This document shows, in pieces, positions 1 to 8,040 of a stretch of 56,426 nt of DNA (position 1 is the first letter of the stretch; every line of letters starts with the position of its first letter). Below the pieces are notes generated by a model that saw only the letters and a program-made list of their open reading frames with translations, was not told the DNA's origin and searched no databases. The translations under genes were made by a program, and so were the position numbers. The stretch covers positions 1 through 56,426 of the forward strand of contig CAJOCL010000006.1 in the NCBI GenBank assembly GCA_905233565.1. The letters run 5' to 3'. This DNA is from an uncultured Synergistales bacterium. GTDB taxonomy: Bacteria; Synergistota; Synergistia; Synergistales; Aminobacteriaceae.

Positions 1-1066
1 AAGCGTCGCAGTGTCTGATAAAGCGTGATGCCTTGTCCGAAGCGTTAATGTCGAGGCATCCGGCCATGACATCAGCGTTATTGGCAACTATGCCGACCGA
101 ACGGCCTCCGATTCTGCCGTATCCCGTAACTATATTCTTTGCGTAACCTGCCTGAACTTCCGTAAATTCACCGTCATCAAGGACACGTGAAAGAACTTCA
201 TGAACATCATAGCCCTTGTTAGGATTAACCGGGACTATTTCCCTTAATGAAACGTCTGAGCGTTCGGGGCTGTCATTAGTGGCTTTGAACGGTGCATCAT
301 CAAGATTATTCAACGGCAAATATGATAATACCTTGCGAACCTGCTCAAAGCATTCATCTTCGTCTTTTGCCTCGAAATGAGCAACACCGCTGACCGTGTT
401 GTGTGCTTCAGCTCCGCCGAGTTCCTCACTCGTTACTGCCTCGCCCGTTACTGCTTTTATGACTTCAGGGCCGGTTATGTGCATAATGCTTTCACCGTCA
501 ACCATAAAGATGAAGTCAGTTAATGCAGGACTGTAGACCGCACCGCCTGCCGTAGGACCCATTATTACGCTGAACTGGGGAATAACGCCGCTTGCCATAG
601 TGTTACGCTTGAAGATTTTCCCGTAACCGTTGAGAGCGTCAACAGCCTCCTGAATCCTTGCACCGCCCGAGTCATTAATTCCGATTACAGGGCAGCCCAT
701 CTGCATGGCCATGTCCATTACTTTGCAGATTTTATCCGCGTGTTTTTCGCCTAATGAACCGCCGAAAACCGTAAAATCCTGGCTGTAAACAAACACTTTG
801 CGGCCGTCAATAGTTCCCCAGCCGGTAACTACGCCGTCCCCGAGAGGCTTTCTTTCATTAAGGCCGAAATTGCTGCACCTGTGTGTTACGAACTCGTCAA
901 GTTCAACGAATGACCCCGCGTCAAGTAATTTTGCTATGCGTTCACGGGCTGTGCCTTTGCCTTTTGACTTCTGCTTTGAAACGGCTTCTTCTCCTCCGCC
1001 AGAAAGAGATGATTTGCGTTTTTCGTCAAGTTCAGCGCAAAGCTCTTCGATTGTACGAAATCCCAT
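1..1066 (-). CDS. mmdA: Acyl-CoA carboxyltransferase, methylmalonyl-CoA decarboxylase alpha-type (partial)
   Basis: Carboxyltransferase of the biotin-dependent acyl-CoA carboxylase/decarboxylase family. The 355 N-terminal residues are present and the C-terminal part, about 160 residues, lies beyond the window edge. The reading frame shows the family's glycine-rich CoA-binding loops, including a Gly-Gly-Ser-Leu-Gly-Glu stretch, an Asp-Ser-Gly-Gly-Ala-Arg-Ile-Gln-Glu motif and Met-Gly-Pro-Thr-Ala-Gly-Gly-Ala. In Synergistota and related fermenters this subunit works with biotin and membrane subunits to decarboxylate methylmalonyl-CoA while pumping Na+. A propionyl-CoA carboxylase beta subunit would look very similar, and the partner genes that would decide are outside the window. 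The ATG at 1066 is preceded by AAGGAGGAA at good spacing. It is divergent from the Na+/H+ antiporter operon, which fits a role in sodium energetics. Confidence 0.85.
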   Translation of the reverse strand, partial: MGFRTIEELCAELDEKRKSSLSGGGEEAVSKQKSKGKGTARERIAKLLDAGSFVELDEFVTHRCSNFGLNERKPLGDGVVTGWGTIDGRKVFVYSQDFTVFGGSLGEKHADKICKVMDMAMQMGCPVIGINDSGGARIQEAVDALNGYGKIFKRNTMASGVIPQFSVIMGPTAGGAVYSPALTDFIFMVDGESIMHITGPEVIKAVTGEAVTSEELGGAEAHNTVSGVAHFEAKDEDECFEQVRKVLSYLPLNNLDDAPFKATNDSPERSDVSLREIVPVNPNKGYDVHEVLSRVLDDGEFTEVQAGYAKNIVTGYGRIGGRSVGIVANNADVMAGCLDINASDKASRFIRHCDA

Positions 1067-1233
1067 ATCCGACAAGTTCCTCCTTAAAATTAAATTTTTG
1101 ATTAAAATATTGTATAACAGAATATCATACAAGTTATTTTACTGCAAAGATTTTAATAATGCTTAATTAATTTATATGTTAAAATTGCAGTAATCTTTCA
1201 CAAATTTATTTTCATGTAGGGAGGTAATATGTT

Positions 1234-1710
1234 TTGAGCCTCGTGTACTTCTTAATATGGATGATCTTTAACGGCAGAATGACCGTTGAGATAGCGGCTA
1301 TAGGAGCGTTAATTTCAATCATGCTTGACCTTTTTGTCAGGAAAGTTTTGAAACTCAATTTAACGGCCTCAAATTTATTCAGGTTTATAAAAATTTTCCC
1401 TGATATTATTCTTTATATGATAATTCTGTTAATTGAGATTGTCCGCGCTAATTTTTCGATTATAAAACTTGTCTTGGCTCCTCAGATTGAGGTTGAGCCG
1501 TGTTTAGTCAGGTTCAAAACACCGCTGAAGACGGAGGCTGCACGTGTAGCACTGGCAAATTCAATAACATTAACGCCGGGAACTATAACGGTCTCGCTTG
1601 AAGGGTCTGAACTTTTAGTACACGCCTTGAACCGTGAAATTGCGAAGGGGCTTGAAAGCAGCATATTTGAGAGGTTACTTTCAAGAATGGAGAGGGTATT
1701 ACATGCTTAA
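1234..1710 (+). CDS. mrpE: Na+/H+ antiporter subunit E (MnhE/MrpE)
   Basis: First gene of an Mrp-type cation/proton antiporter operon. The 158-residue protein has two or three N-terminal membrane segments and the MrpE C-terminal pattern, with a Thr-Leu-Thr-Pro-Gly-Thr stretch followed by a His-Ala-Leu. The start is TTG at 1234, about ten bases after GGGAGG at 1219-1224. The ATG at 1229 is unusable because it runs into TGA after two codons. It overlaps mrpF by 8 bases, suggesting translational coupling. MrpE is a small accessory membrane subunit needed for assembly of the complex. Identification is from length, hydrophobic profile, motif and operon position. Confidence 0.88.
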   Translation: MSLVYFLIWMIFNGRMTVEIAAIGALISIMLDLFVRKVLKLNLTASNLFRFIKIFPDIILYMIILLIEIVRANFSIIKLVLAPQIEVEPCLVRFKTPLKTEAARVALANSITLTPGTITVSLEGSELLVHALNREIAKGLESSIFERLLSRMERVLHA

Positions 1711-1999
1711 CGCAGAAAACATACAGTTTTTAATACTGGTTTCAAGCGCAATATTTCTGTCAGTAACGATATTTTTCTGTCTTATGCGTGCAGCATTGGG
1801 GCCGAGATTTTCGGACAGGATAATAGCGGCGAATATAATCGGGACGAAGATAATACTTTTAATTGCGGTTACTTCACTGATAATCGGTGAAAGTTATCTT
1901 GCTGATATATGCCTGATTTACGCGATTATAAGTTTTTTGTCGGTCGTAGTGCTTGCGCGTTCAGTGATTGAAAAAAAGGAAGGTGAGGAAAAATCATGA
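1703..1999 (+). CDS. mrpF: Na+/H+ antiporter subunit F (MrpF)
   Basis: 98-residue protein with three predicted membrane helices, the usual MrpF size. The family stretch Leu-Gly-Pro-(Arg)-Phe-Ser-Asp-Arg-Ile-Ile-Ala-Ala-Asn is visible after the first helix, and Gly-Glu-Ser-Tyr-Leu-Ala-Asp-Ile follows in the loop before helix three. I place the start at the ATG at 1703, inside the end of mrpE, because an upstream in-frame start at 1634 would add a long non-family extension overlapping mrpE. The end overlaps mrpG by 4 bases (ATGA). The charged C-terminal tail (Glu-Lys-Lys-Glu-Gly-Glu-Glu) is probably cytoplasmic. Confidence 0.88.
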   Translation: MLNAENIQFLILVSSAIFLSVTIFFCLMRAALGPRFSDRIIAANIIGTKIILLIAVTSLIIGESYLADICLIYAIISFLSVVVLARSVIEKKEGEEKS

Positions 2000-2337
2000 T
2001 ACGGGTGATAATCGGCGGTGTTTTAATATTTGCCGGGTTATTCGTTCTGGGCATTGCAACAATAGGGATATTCAGGTTCTCAACGATGTTAAACAGGATA
2101 CATGTAGCCGCAAAATGCGATACTTTGGGGGCTTTGCTCGTGCTGTCAGGGCTGATAGTGCTTTCGGGCTTTAATGTCTTTTCGCTGAAATTGGCACTTG
2201 TCATCGTTTTTCTGTGGCTCTGCAACCCTGCTGCAAGTCATCTTGTTGCACGTGCTGAGGTGAAGACAAATCCGAACTTGGAGCAGATTTGTGATTTTCT
2301 TGACATGACGGGAGAAGGTGAGATTAAAGAATGTTAG
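1996..2337 (+). CDS. mrpG: Na+/H+ antiporter subunit G (MrpG)
   Basis: 113-residue protein of the MnhG/PhaG family with three membrane helices. The family signature Gly-(Ile)-Phe-Arg-Phe...Leu-Asn-Arg-Ile-His-Val-Ala-Ala-Lys-Cys-Asp-Thr-Leu-Gly is clear near residues 25-45, followed by Asn-Pro-Ala-Ala-Ser-His-Leu-Val-Ala-Arg-Ala near residue 77. It starts within the mrpF stop (ATGA overlap at 1996) and its end overlaps the next gene by 7 bases, so E, F, G and the following subunit are very probably translated as one coupled unit. Confidence 0.9.
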   Translation: MIRVIIGGVLIFAGLFVLGIATIGIFRFSTMLNRIHVAAKCDTLGALLVLSGLIVLSGFNVFSLKLALVIVFLWLCNPAASHLVARAEVKTNPNLEQICDFLDMTGEGEIKEC

Positions 2338-2591
2338 CAGTTGAATGGCTGTTGCTCTTATTCCTGATAGTCTGTGCGCTTGCCGTCTCAATATCAAAGA
2401 ATTTGCTGAACTCGGTAATAATCTTCATGAGTTACAGTCTTGTCATGGCCGTTATATGGGTATTATTGAGGTCGCCTGATTTAGCGATTACTGAGGCTGC
2501 CGTAGGGGCAGGGGTTACAAGTGTTCTTTTCTTTCTGGCCTTGAGGAAAATCGGCCAGTTAGGACACAAGGACGATGAGGATAATAAATAA
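2331..2591 (+). CDS. DUF4040/MbhD-like antiporter subunit
   Basis: 86-residue membrane protein with three helices. The central stretch Asp-Leu-Ala-Ile-Thr-Glu-Ala-Ala-Val-Gly-Ala-Gly is the hallmark of the DUF4040 domain, which occurs as a stand-alone MbhD-type subunit in membrane-bound hydrogenase/Mrp-like complexes or inside the C-terminal part of MrpA. No full-length MrpA is present here, so this operon has the split, Mbh-like arrangement: this gene plus the N-terminal part of the gene at 3563 supply what MrpA carries in Bacillus. It overlaps mrpG by 7 bases. Confidence 0.8.
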   Translation: MLAVEWLLLLFLIVCALAVSISKNLLNSVIIFMSYSLVMAVIWVLLRSPDLAITEAAVGAGVTSVLFFLALRKIGQLGHKDDEDNK

Positions 2592-2613
2592 TCGTCAGGA
2601 GGTAATAATTAAT

Positions 2614-2829
2614 ATGTTAAACAGGTTTAGCAAGTTAGCGGCGTTTTTGATGATTGTTGTTGTAGCCGGCTGTGCTGTTCCGGCACTTGCTGAGAGTTTA
2701 GCAACAATACAAGAAAAGGCATTAAAGGGTAATGCTGATGCACAGGCAAATCTGGGGTGGATGTACTACAACGGCGACGGGATTAAACAGAATAAAACCG
2801 AGGGCATTAAATTATGGAAAAGGAGTTAA
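2614..2829 (+). CDS. Small exported Sel1-repeat protein
   Basis: 71-residue protein starting at ATG 2614, behind a good CAGGAGG site. An N-terminal hydrophobic segment ends in Val-Ala-Gly-Cys, a plausible lipobox; cleavage after Ala-Leu-Ala by signal peptidase I is the alternative. The remainder is a single Sel1 repeat (Ala-Gln-Ala-Asn-Leu-Gly-Trp-Met-Tyr-Tyr-Asn-Gly-Asp-Gly). It stops at residue 71 just before the next gene, which also begins with a signal peptide and Sel1 repeats, so it may be a truncated duplicate of that neighbour. It lies inside the Mrp operon but has no known role in cation transport. Confidence 0.7.
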   Translation: MLNRFSKLAAFLMIVVVAGCAVPALAESLATIQEKALKGNADAQANLGWMYYNGDGIKQNKTEGIKLWKRS

Positions 2830-2836
2830 AAATATT

Positions 2837-3559
2837 ATGAACAAGAAATTTCGTATTTTCACGGCGTTAATAACAGCTGCAATAATGGTAACGGCTGCAG
2901 TCCCGGCATTTTCGGCGGGCTTTGAAGAGACAATGAAACAGGCTCAGGCAGGAAATGCGGAAGCACAGTTTCATCTTGCAGGCATGTACTACAGGGGCGA
3001 AGGTGTAAAACAGGACAAGGCGGAGGCCGCTAAATGGTATCGTAAAGCGGCTGAACAGGGGATCGGCGATGCACAGTACGATCTCGGACAGCTGTACCGC
3101 ACCGGTGAGGGAGTTAAACAGGATTATTCAGAGGCTAAGAAATGGTATCAGAAAGCGGCTGAAAATGGAATTGTTGACGCGTTTATAAATATCGGCTCTC
3201 TTTACGTCTACGGTCAGGGTGTTAAAAAAGATTACAACGAGGCTTTCAAATGGTTCAAAAAAGCTGCTGACAAGGGCGATGCTTCAGCAGAGTTCAATAT
3301 GGGTCAGATGTATTATTTCGGCAACGGTGTTAAGGAAGACAAGGCAGAGGCCGTTAAATGGTACACAAAGGCAGCAGAACAGGGACACGCTGAAGCACAG
3401 TTTAGTCTCGGAGTTATGTATTGCAAAGGCGAGGGCGTAAATCAAAATACAGATGAAGGGATTAAATGGTTCCGCATGTCGGCACAGCAGGGTTACGCTG
3501 ATGCTAAGGAGGCATTAAGGGAAATAGACGAAGAACACTTGAACGAAAGGAGCAAATAA
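2837..3559 (+). CDS. Exported Sel1-repeat protein
   Basis: 240-residue protein. A signal peptide (Lys-Lys then a hydrophobic core ending Ala-Phe-Ser-Ala) is followed by about six Sel1-type TPR repeats of 36 residues from residue 30 to the C-terminus. Each shows the Ala-x-Ala-Gln-x-x-Leu-Gly-x-Met-Tyr...Gly-x-Gly-Val...Ala-x-Lys-Trp-Tyr-x-Lys-Ala-Ala pattern. The ATG at 2837 has AAAAGGAG seven bases upstream; the longer in-frame reading from 2732 overlaps the previous gene and lacks the signal peptide at its N-terminus. Sel1 repeats form alpha-solenoids for protein-protein contacts. The gene sits between mrp subunit genes, 3 bases before mrpB, so it is co-transcribed with the antiporter; any functional link is inference. 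Confidence 0.85.
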   Translation: MNKKFRIFTALITAAIMVTAAVPAFSAGFEETMKQAQAGNAEAQFHLAGMYYRGEGVKQDKAEAAKWYRKAAEQGIGDAQYDLGQLYRTGEGVKQDYSEAKKWYQKAAENGIVDAFINIGSLYVYGQGVKKDYNEAFKWFKKAADKGDASAEFNMGQMYYFGNGVKEDKAEAVKWYTKAAEQGHAEAQFSLGVMYCKGEGVNQNTDEGIKWFRMSAQQGYADAKEALREIDEEHLNERSK

Positions 3560-3562
3560 ATC

Positions 3563-4564
3563 TTGAACGAGGAATTACGCAGAATATGGAAATCATTTTT
3601 TGACTGGGTAATGGGAAACGGCCCGCGCCCGGAAAATGAAGTTATCCCCCCTGAACCTCCTCCGGATCTTCCGTTTACGAGGAAGCCGAAAGATAAATAT
3701 TCTCGTTTTCATGAAGCGACATTGAAGGAACGTTATAATCAATGGCTCGAAATTCACGGCCTTCATTTATTTTCTGTTTTATATGCAGGTTTGAGCGTAT
3801 TGACATGTATTGTCATTGTCTCGCTGCTGCTTGCTACAGTTGCTGAACTTCCGCCGTTCGGGCATGAACGCAACCCGGCAAACAACGAGGTAATAAGGCG
3901 TTACGTTGAACACGGAGGACACGAGACCGGCGCACAGAATATAGTTGCGGGCTTAATTCTTGATTACAGGGCTTTTGACACGTTCGGCGAGTCCGCAGTA
4001 TTATTCACCGCTGCCGTAAGCGTCTTAATGCTATTGGGAGCTTCGCGCCGAAACAGGGCAGAAAGCGAGTTACAGCCGCATACTTACGAAATAGGCCGAA
4101 ATTTCCTTCAGCGCGGGCCTCCGTCATTGGGGCATCATGTATTCAGAAGGGACGATACTATCCTTCACAGTGTCGCAAATCTCTCAATCCCCGTAATCTT
4201 AATGATGGGCTGTGTCGTCGTCATTAACGGCCATTTATCTCCCGGCGGAGGTTTTTCGGGCGGTGCAATATTAAGCACGGCTCTTATACTCGCTGCGAAT
4301 GCTTACGGTTTTGAACGTGTTCACGAATTTTTCAACGAACGGACTTTCATTATCTCAAGTTCAACGGCTTTGATGATTTACGCACTGTCGAAAGGCTATT
4401 CATTTTTTACGGGTGCAAATCATATTCATTCAATCATTCCAAAGGGAACAATCGGAAATATTCTCAGCGGCGGCCTTATACTGCCGTTAAATCTCTGTGT
4501 CGGCTTAATCGTTGCAGGGACTCTTTACGGATTTTATGCCTTATTCAGCGAGGGGGATATGTAA
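3563..4564 (+). CDS. mrpB: Na+/H+ antiporter subunit B fused to an MbhE-like segment
   Basis: 333-residue membrane protein. After a proline-rich hydrophilic N-terminus (residues 1-65), residues about 70-165 form an MbhE/MrpA-C-terminal-like module with the characteristic Asp-Tyr-Arg-Ala-Phe-Asp-Thr-Phe-Gly-Glu motif. Residues about 195-330 are the MnhB domain, with Gly-His-Leu-Ser-Pro-Gly-Gly-Gly-Phe-Ser-Gly-Gly. It starts at TTG 3563, with AAAGGAG at the end of the preceding Sel1 gene. In Bacillus the first module is part of MrpA; here it is fused to MrpB. The hydrophilic N-terminal extension is not part of the usual family. Confidence 0.87.
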   Translation: MNEELRRIWKSFFDWVMGNGPRPENEVIPPEPPPDLPFTRKPKDKYSRFHEATLKERYNQWLEIHGLHLFSVLYAGLSVLTCIVIVSLLLATVAELPPFGHERNPANNEVIRRYVEHGGHETGAQNIVAGLILDYRAFDTFGESAVLFTAAVSVLMLLGASRRNRAESELQPHTYEIGRNFLQRGPPSLGHHVFRRDDTILHSVANLSIPVILMMGCVVVINGHLSPGGGFSGGAILSTALILAANAYGFERVHEFFNERTFIISSSTALMIYALSKGYSFFTGANHIHSIIPKGTIGNILSGGLILPLNLCVGLIVAGTLYGFYALFSEGDM

Positions 4565-4568
4565 AATC

Positions 4569-5006
4569 ATGCTCGAAAAATTACTGCTTAATCATTACGA
4601 GGCTGCTGCCGTAATACTTTCAGGCATAGGACTGACAAATTTATTATTGCAGCGAAATCTCATCAAGAAAATTATCGGCCTCAATATCATGGATACGGCC
4701 GTTTATTTATTTCTTGCCGCAAAGGGTTACGTTGAGGGCCGTGCAGCTCCGATCCTTATTGCTGACGGTTCGGGGGGCTGGTTAAGATCTTCAGCTTTGT
4801 ACGTCAATCCAGTACCTGCAGGATTAGTTCTTACCGGCATTGTCGTAAGCGTAAGCGTTACGGCTTTTGCTCTTGCTTTGACTTTGAAATTATATGAGAG
4901 TTACGGGACACTGAATATTGACGAGGCCTTAATGAAAATGACTCAGGAACAGGAAGAGTTAGAGGCAAGAATTGATGATGCAGAAGAGGAAGTGTTATCA
5001 TCATGA
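4569..5006 (+). CDS. mrpC: Na+/H+ antiporter subunit C (NuoK-like MrpC)
   Basis: 145-residue NuoK-like protein with three helices. The family stretch Gly-Leu-Asn-Ile-Met-Asp-Thr-Ala-Val-Tyr-Leu-Phe is near residue 38, and Val-Asn-Pro-Val-Pro-Ala-Gly-Leu-Val-Leu-Thr-Gly-Ile-Val-Val follows near residue 78. The start is ATG at 4569, just after the mrpB stop; a longer in-frame start at 4512 would overlap mrpB extensively and add a non-family N-terminus. The C-terminal 30 residues are acidic (repeated Glu/Asp) and longer than usual. The end overlaps the next gene by 4 bases. Confidence 0.88.
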   Translation: MLEKLLLNHYEAAAVILSGIGLTNLLLQRNLIKKIIGLNIMDTAVYLFLAAKGYVEGRAAPILIADGSGGWLRSSALYVNPVPAGLVLTGIVVSVSVTAFALALTLKLYESYGTLNIDEALMKMTQEQEELEARIDDAEEEVLSS

Positions 5007-6508
5007 TTAACATGTTCGCTTATAATATCCCGTTCGCAAGCATATTTTTAATGATGATTGCAGCCATAATAACGCCTTTGATTCCCAACAGAAACAGGCT
5101 GCCTGAAAAATTATCATGCCTTATGATTGCTACGGTCGGCATTCTTTCAGCTTATCTTCTTTATTCGCTTACTAATTCCGGTCAAAGCCTTAACTTCAAC
5201 TTTTCAATGGGTCATTTCCCTGCCCCATGGGGCAATGAATTACGCGCAGGCCCTCTTGAAGCAGTATTATCACTCGTTTTCTGTACGGCCATGCTCTTAT
5301 CGTTGACGGGTAATCTTTCATCTACGGCTGAAGATATAGCCCCGAAAAGGCGCAATATATTCTGTGTCCTCGTCAATCTTCTGACGGCCTCACTGCTTGC
5401 GCTGACTTACACGAACGACCTTTTTACGGCTTATGTATTCATTGAGATAAACACCATTGCAGCGTGTTCAATCGTTGCGGTTAAAGAAAGTCCCGAAACA
5501 GTAAGGGCTGCACTGCGTTATCTGATTATGAGCCTTGTAGGTTCGGGGCTTGTAATGATTGCGATATGCCTGTTATATGATTTAACGGGTCATCTTTTAA
5601 TGCAGAACATGCACAATGCCATTCAGGTACTCGTAGCAACAAAAAGTTACATGATGCCTCTTACCGTATCGCTTGCCTTAATAACCGCAGGGCTTGCAAT
5701 AAAGAGCGCGTTATATCCTTTTGCGTCATGGCTTCCCGATGCACACGGAAGTTCAACAAACGCCTCAAGCGCAATATTATCGGGCTTGGTTCTTAAAGGC
5801 CATATATTCACGATCATAAAGATATTTTACAGGGTATTCGGGCTGGATGTCATTCACCTGCTCAGGATGGATACGGTAATATTCATTCTCGGATTAACGG
5901 CAATGATTATGGGTTCCGTTCATGCACTGAGGCAAAAGAACGTTAAGCGGATGATAGCATGGTCAAGCGTTGCACAGGTGGGTTATATATTTTTAGGCGT
6001 AGGGCTGAACACTACGGCAGGGATCGCCGCCGCCTGTCTTCACATTATCGTACATGCCTGCGTTAAGCCTATGCTGTTCACGGCTGCAGGTGGATTGAGC
6101 AACGCCGCAGGACATAAAAAGGGTCTTCATGCCTTAATGGGAACTTTCTACGTGAATAAATGGGCAGGATTGGGACTTATTGCAGGAGCTTTTTCAATGA
6201 TGGGTATACCGGGATTCGCCGGCTTTGCGTCAAAACTGAGCCTGACGCTTGCTTCATTCGATCATGCTACGGTCGTATGGGCGTTATCGGCACTGGCTGC
6301 AAGTTCAGTGTTAAACGCCTTGTATTACGTTCCTGCGGTTATCGTAGTCCTGACACACAATAAAGACGCTCAGAAAAATTTTACGGCTCATGCTCCTACT
6401 TTGTCGTATAAAATATCAATGTTTGTATTTCTTGCGCTGAATTTCTATCTGGGTTTATTCTGCGTTCCGCTGCTTAGGCTGATAACAAGGGGGGTGAACG
6501 TATTATGA
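5003..6508 (+). CDS. Proton-conducting antiporter-type subunit (MrpD/NuoN-like)
   Basis: 501-residue polytopic protein of the NuoL/M/N-MrpA/D family with about 14 helices. The conserved channel residues are visible: Glu148 in the helix-5 region (Phe-Ile-Glu-Ile-Asn) and Lys234 in the helix-7 region (Ala-Ile-Lys-Ser-Ala-Leu-Tyr-Pro), followed by Trp-Leu-Pro-Asp-Ala-His and Ser-Ala-Ile-Leu-Ser-Gly. It is one of two such subunits in tandem. The two overlap by 4 bases and probably form the two ion-translocating modules of the complex. Whether it corresponds to MrpD or to the truncated MrpA of classical complexes cannot be settled by eye. Confidence 0.88.
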   Translation: MINMFAYNIPFASIFLMMIAAIITPLIPNRNRLPEKLSCLMIATVGILSAYLLYSLTNSGQSLNFNFSMGHFPAPWGNELRAGPLEAVLSLVFCTAMLLSLTGNLSSTAEDIAPKRRNIFCVLVNLLTASLLALTYTNDLFTAYVFIEINTIAACSIVAVKESPETVRAALRYLIMSLVGSGLVMIAICLLYDLTGHLLMQNMHNAIQVLVATKSYMMPLTVSLALITAGLAIKSALYPFASWLPDAHGSSTNASSAILSGLVLKGHIFTIIKIFYRVFGLDVIHLLRMDTVIFILGLTAMIMGSVHALRQKNVKRMIAWSSVAQVGYIFLGVGLNTTAGIAAACLHIIVHACVKPMLFTAAGGLSNAAGHKKGLHALMGTFYVNKWAGLGLIAGAFSMMGIPGFAGFASKLSLTLASFDHATVVWALSALAASSVLNALYYVPAVIVVLTHNKDAQKNFTAHAPTLSYKISMFVFLALNFYLGLFCVPLLRLITRGVNVL

Positions 6509-7998
6509 TGATAGGCGATGAATTTTTGACATTGGCACCAGTTTTATTCCCGATAATTGCGGGGTTTGCTTTATTTTCAAGGCCGATATTCGAGGACAGG
6601 CATATTTATGTCGGAGTAATGACCTTCATAACGTCAATAATAACATTTTTCGCGGCATTCATGACGGGCGGAGAGCTTATAACTTTATGGCGTGTTACTG
6701 ACAGTTTATCAATAGCTTTCAGAATGGATTATCCTGCGAGGGCGTTTTCGTGCCTTGTAGCGTTCATATGGCCTTTAGTAACTATATATGCCTTTGAATA
6801 CCTGAGAAGGAGGCCGCCGATCGACAGATTTTACGCGTTCTTTTTGTCGACGTTCGGAATTTTAATCGGTGTTGCCTGTGCCGCTAATCTTTTGACGCTT
6901 TATTTGTTTTATGAGCTTATGACGTTTATGACGCTTCCTCTTGTAATGCACGAACAAAAACGGGAATCAATAAGGGCTACGATATCATATTTATTATATT
7001 CGCTGACTGGTGCTGCGCTTGCGCTGGGAGGATTTTTCTTTTTCCAGGTTTACGGTGTTTCAATGGAATTTACGCCCGGCGGAGTACTCGACATGGCCAG
7101 AATTTCGGAGCATCATAACGAGGGAATGTTATTAACCGTAACATTTTTCACTCTTCTCGGATTCGGAGCTAAGGCCGGATTAGTTCCCTTACATGCCTGG
7201 CTTCCGACCGCACACCCTCAGGCTCCCACTCCTGCGAGTGCCGTACTTTCAGGATTGATAACAAAAGCAGGAGTTATAGCTATGTTCAGGGTAGTATATT
7301 ACGTTGTCGGTGATGATTTTCTGCGCGGAACATGGGTACAGACAACTTTAATCTGTATGGCACTGCTTACGATATTTACGGGTTCAATGATGGCATATGT
7401 TGAAAAGCACCTGAAAAAGCGTATAGCATGGTCAAGCGTCAGCCAGGTTTCATATGTAGTTTTTGCAATGATGCTTTTAACGCCTGACGGCATAAGGGGA
7501 GCAGTTTTACAGATAGCGGCTCACGCAATGGCTAAAAGCTGTCTTTTCCTGAGCGCTGGAGTTGTCATATATTTCACGCTTCAGGGAGCTAATTACCACT
7601 ACGCTGACCAGCTCAGGGGCGTAGGCAAGGAACTGCCGATAACAATGACATGCTTTGCGCTTGCGTCAGTTTCATTAATCGGTCTTCCCGTAACAGGCGG
7701 CTTCACGGCAAAATGGTACATGGCCGCAGGAGCTTTGGGACTAGGCAATCTTGGAATTTTCGGGATAATTATTCTTATGGTAAGTGCCTTGCTGACAGCC
7801 GGGTATTTGCTGCCGATAGTTACTGATGCTTTCTTTCCGGGTGAAAATTATGATTATTCGAGCGTCGTACCGTTCAAACTGCCGATGAATATGCTTCTGC
7901 CCCTGCTGCTTCTCGGAGCGGGTGCAGTGTGTACGGGGCTTTTTGCCGGTTCAATTCTTGATTTTGTCAGCACTAAAATTATTCCTGTTTTGCTATAA
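6505..7998 (+). CDS. mrpD: Proton-conducting antiporter-type subunit (MrpD/NuoM-like)
   Basis: 497-residue paralogue of the preceding subunit and last gene of the Mrp operon. The helix-5 Glu137 (Phe-Tyr-Glu-Leu-Met-Thr), helix-7 Lys223 (Phe-Gly-Ala-Lys-Ala-Gly) and the following His-Ala-Trp-Leu-Pro-Thr-Ala-His-Pro motif are intact, so it should be competent for ion translocation. The start ATG at 6505 overlaps the stop of the upstream subunit. A strong hairpin terminator follows directly at 8004. There are about 14 membrane segments and the length is normal for the family. Confidence 0.9.
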   Translation: MMIGDEFLTLAPVLFPIIAGFALFSRPIFEDRHIYVGVMTFITSIITFFAAFMTGGELITLWRVTDSLSIAFRMDYPARAFSCLVAFIWPLVTIYAFEYLRRRPPIDRFYAFFLSTFGILIGVACAANLLTLYLFYELMTFMTLPLVMHEQKRESIRATISYLLYSLTGAALALGGFFFFQVYGVSMEFTPGGVLDMARISEHHNEGMLLTVTFFTLLGFGAKAGLVPLHAWLPTAHPQAPTPASAVLSGLITKAGVIAMFRVVYYVVGDDFLRGTWVQTTLICMALLTIFTGSMMAYVEKHLKKRIAWSSVSQVSYVVFAMMLLTPDGIRGAVLQIAAHAMAKSCLFLSAGVVIYFTLQGANYHYADQLRGVGKELPITMTCFALASVSLIGLPVTGGFTAKWYMAAGALGLGNLGIFGIIILMVSALLTAGYLLPIVTDAFFPGENYDYSSVVPFKLPMNMLLPLLLLGAGAVCTGLFAGSILDFVSTKIIPVLL

Positions 7999-8003
7999 TT
8001 TTT

Positions 8004-8040
8004 ATCCCCCTTGCCGTTTTTACTGTAAGGGGGATTTTTT
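8004..8040. terminator. Intrinsic terminator ending the Mrp operon (bidirectional)
   Basis: A perfect 9-bp stem (ATCCCCCTT at 8004-8012, AAGGGGGAT at 8027-8035) is followed by a T-run to 8040 on the plus strand. The convergent aminopeptidase gene ends inside this run, so the hairpin can serve both genes. Confidence 0.9.
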
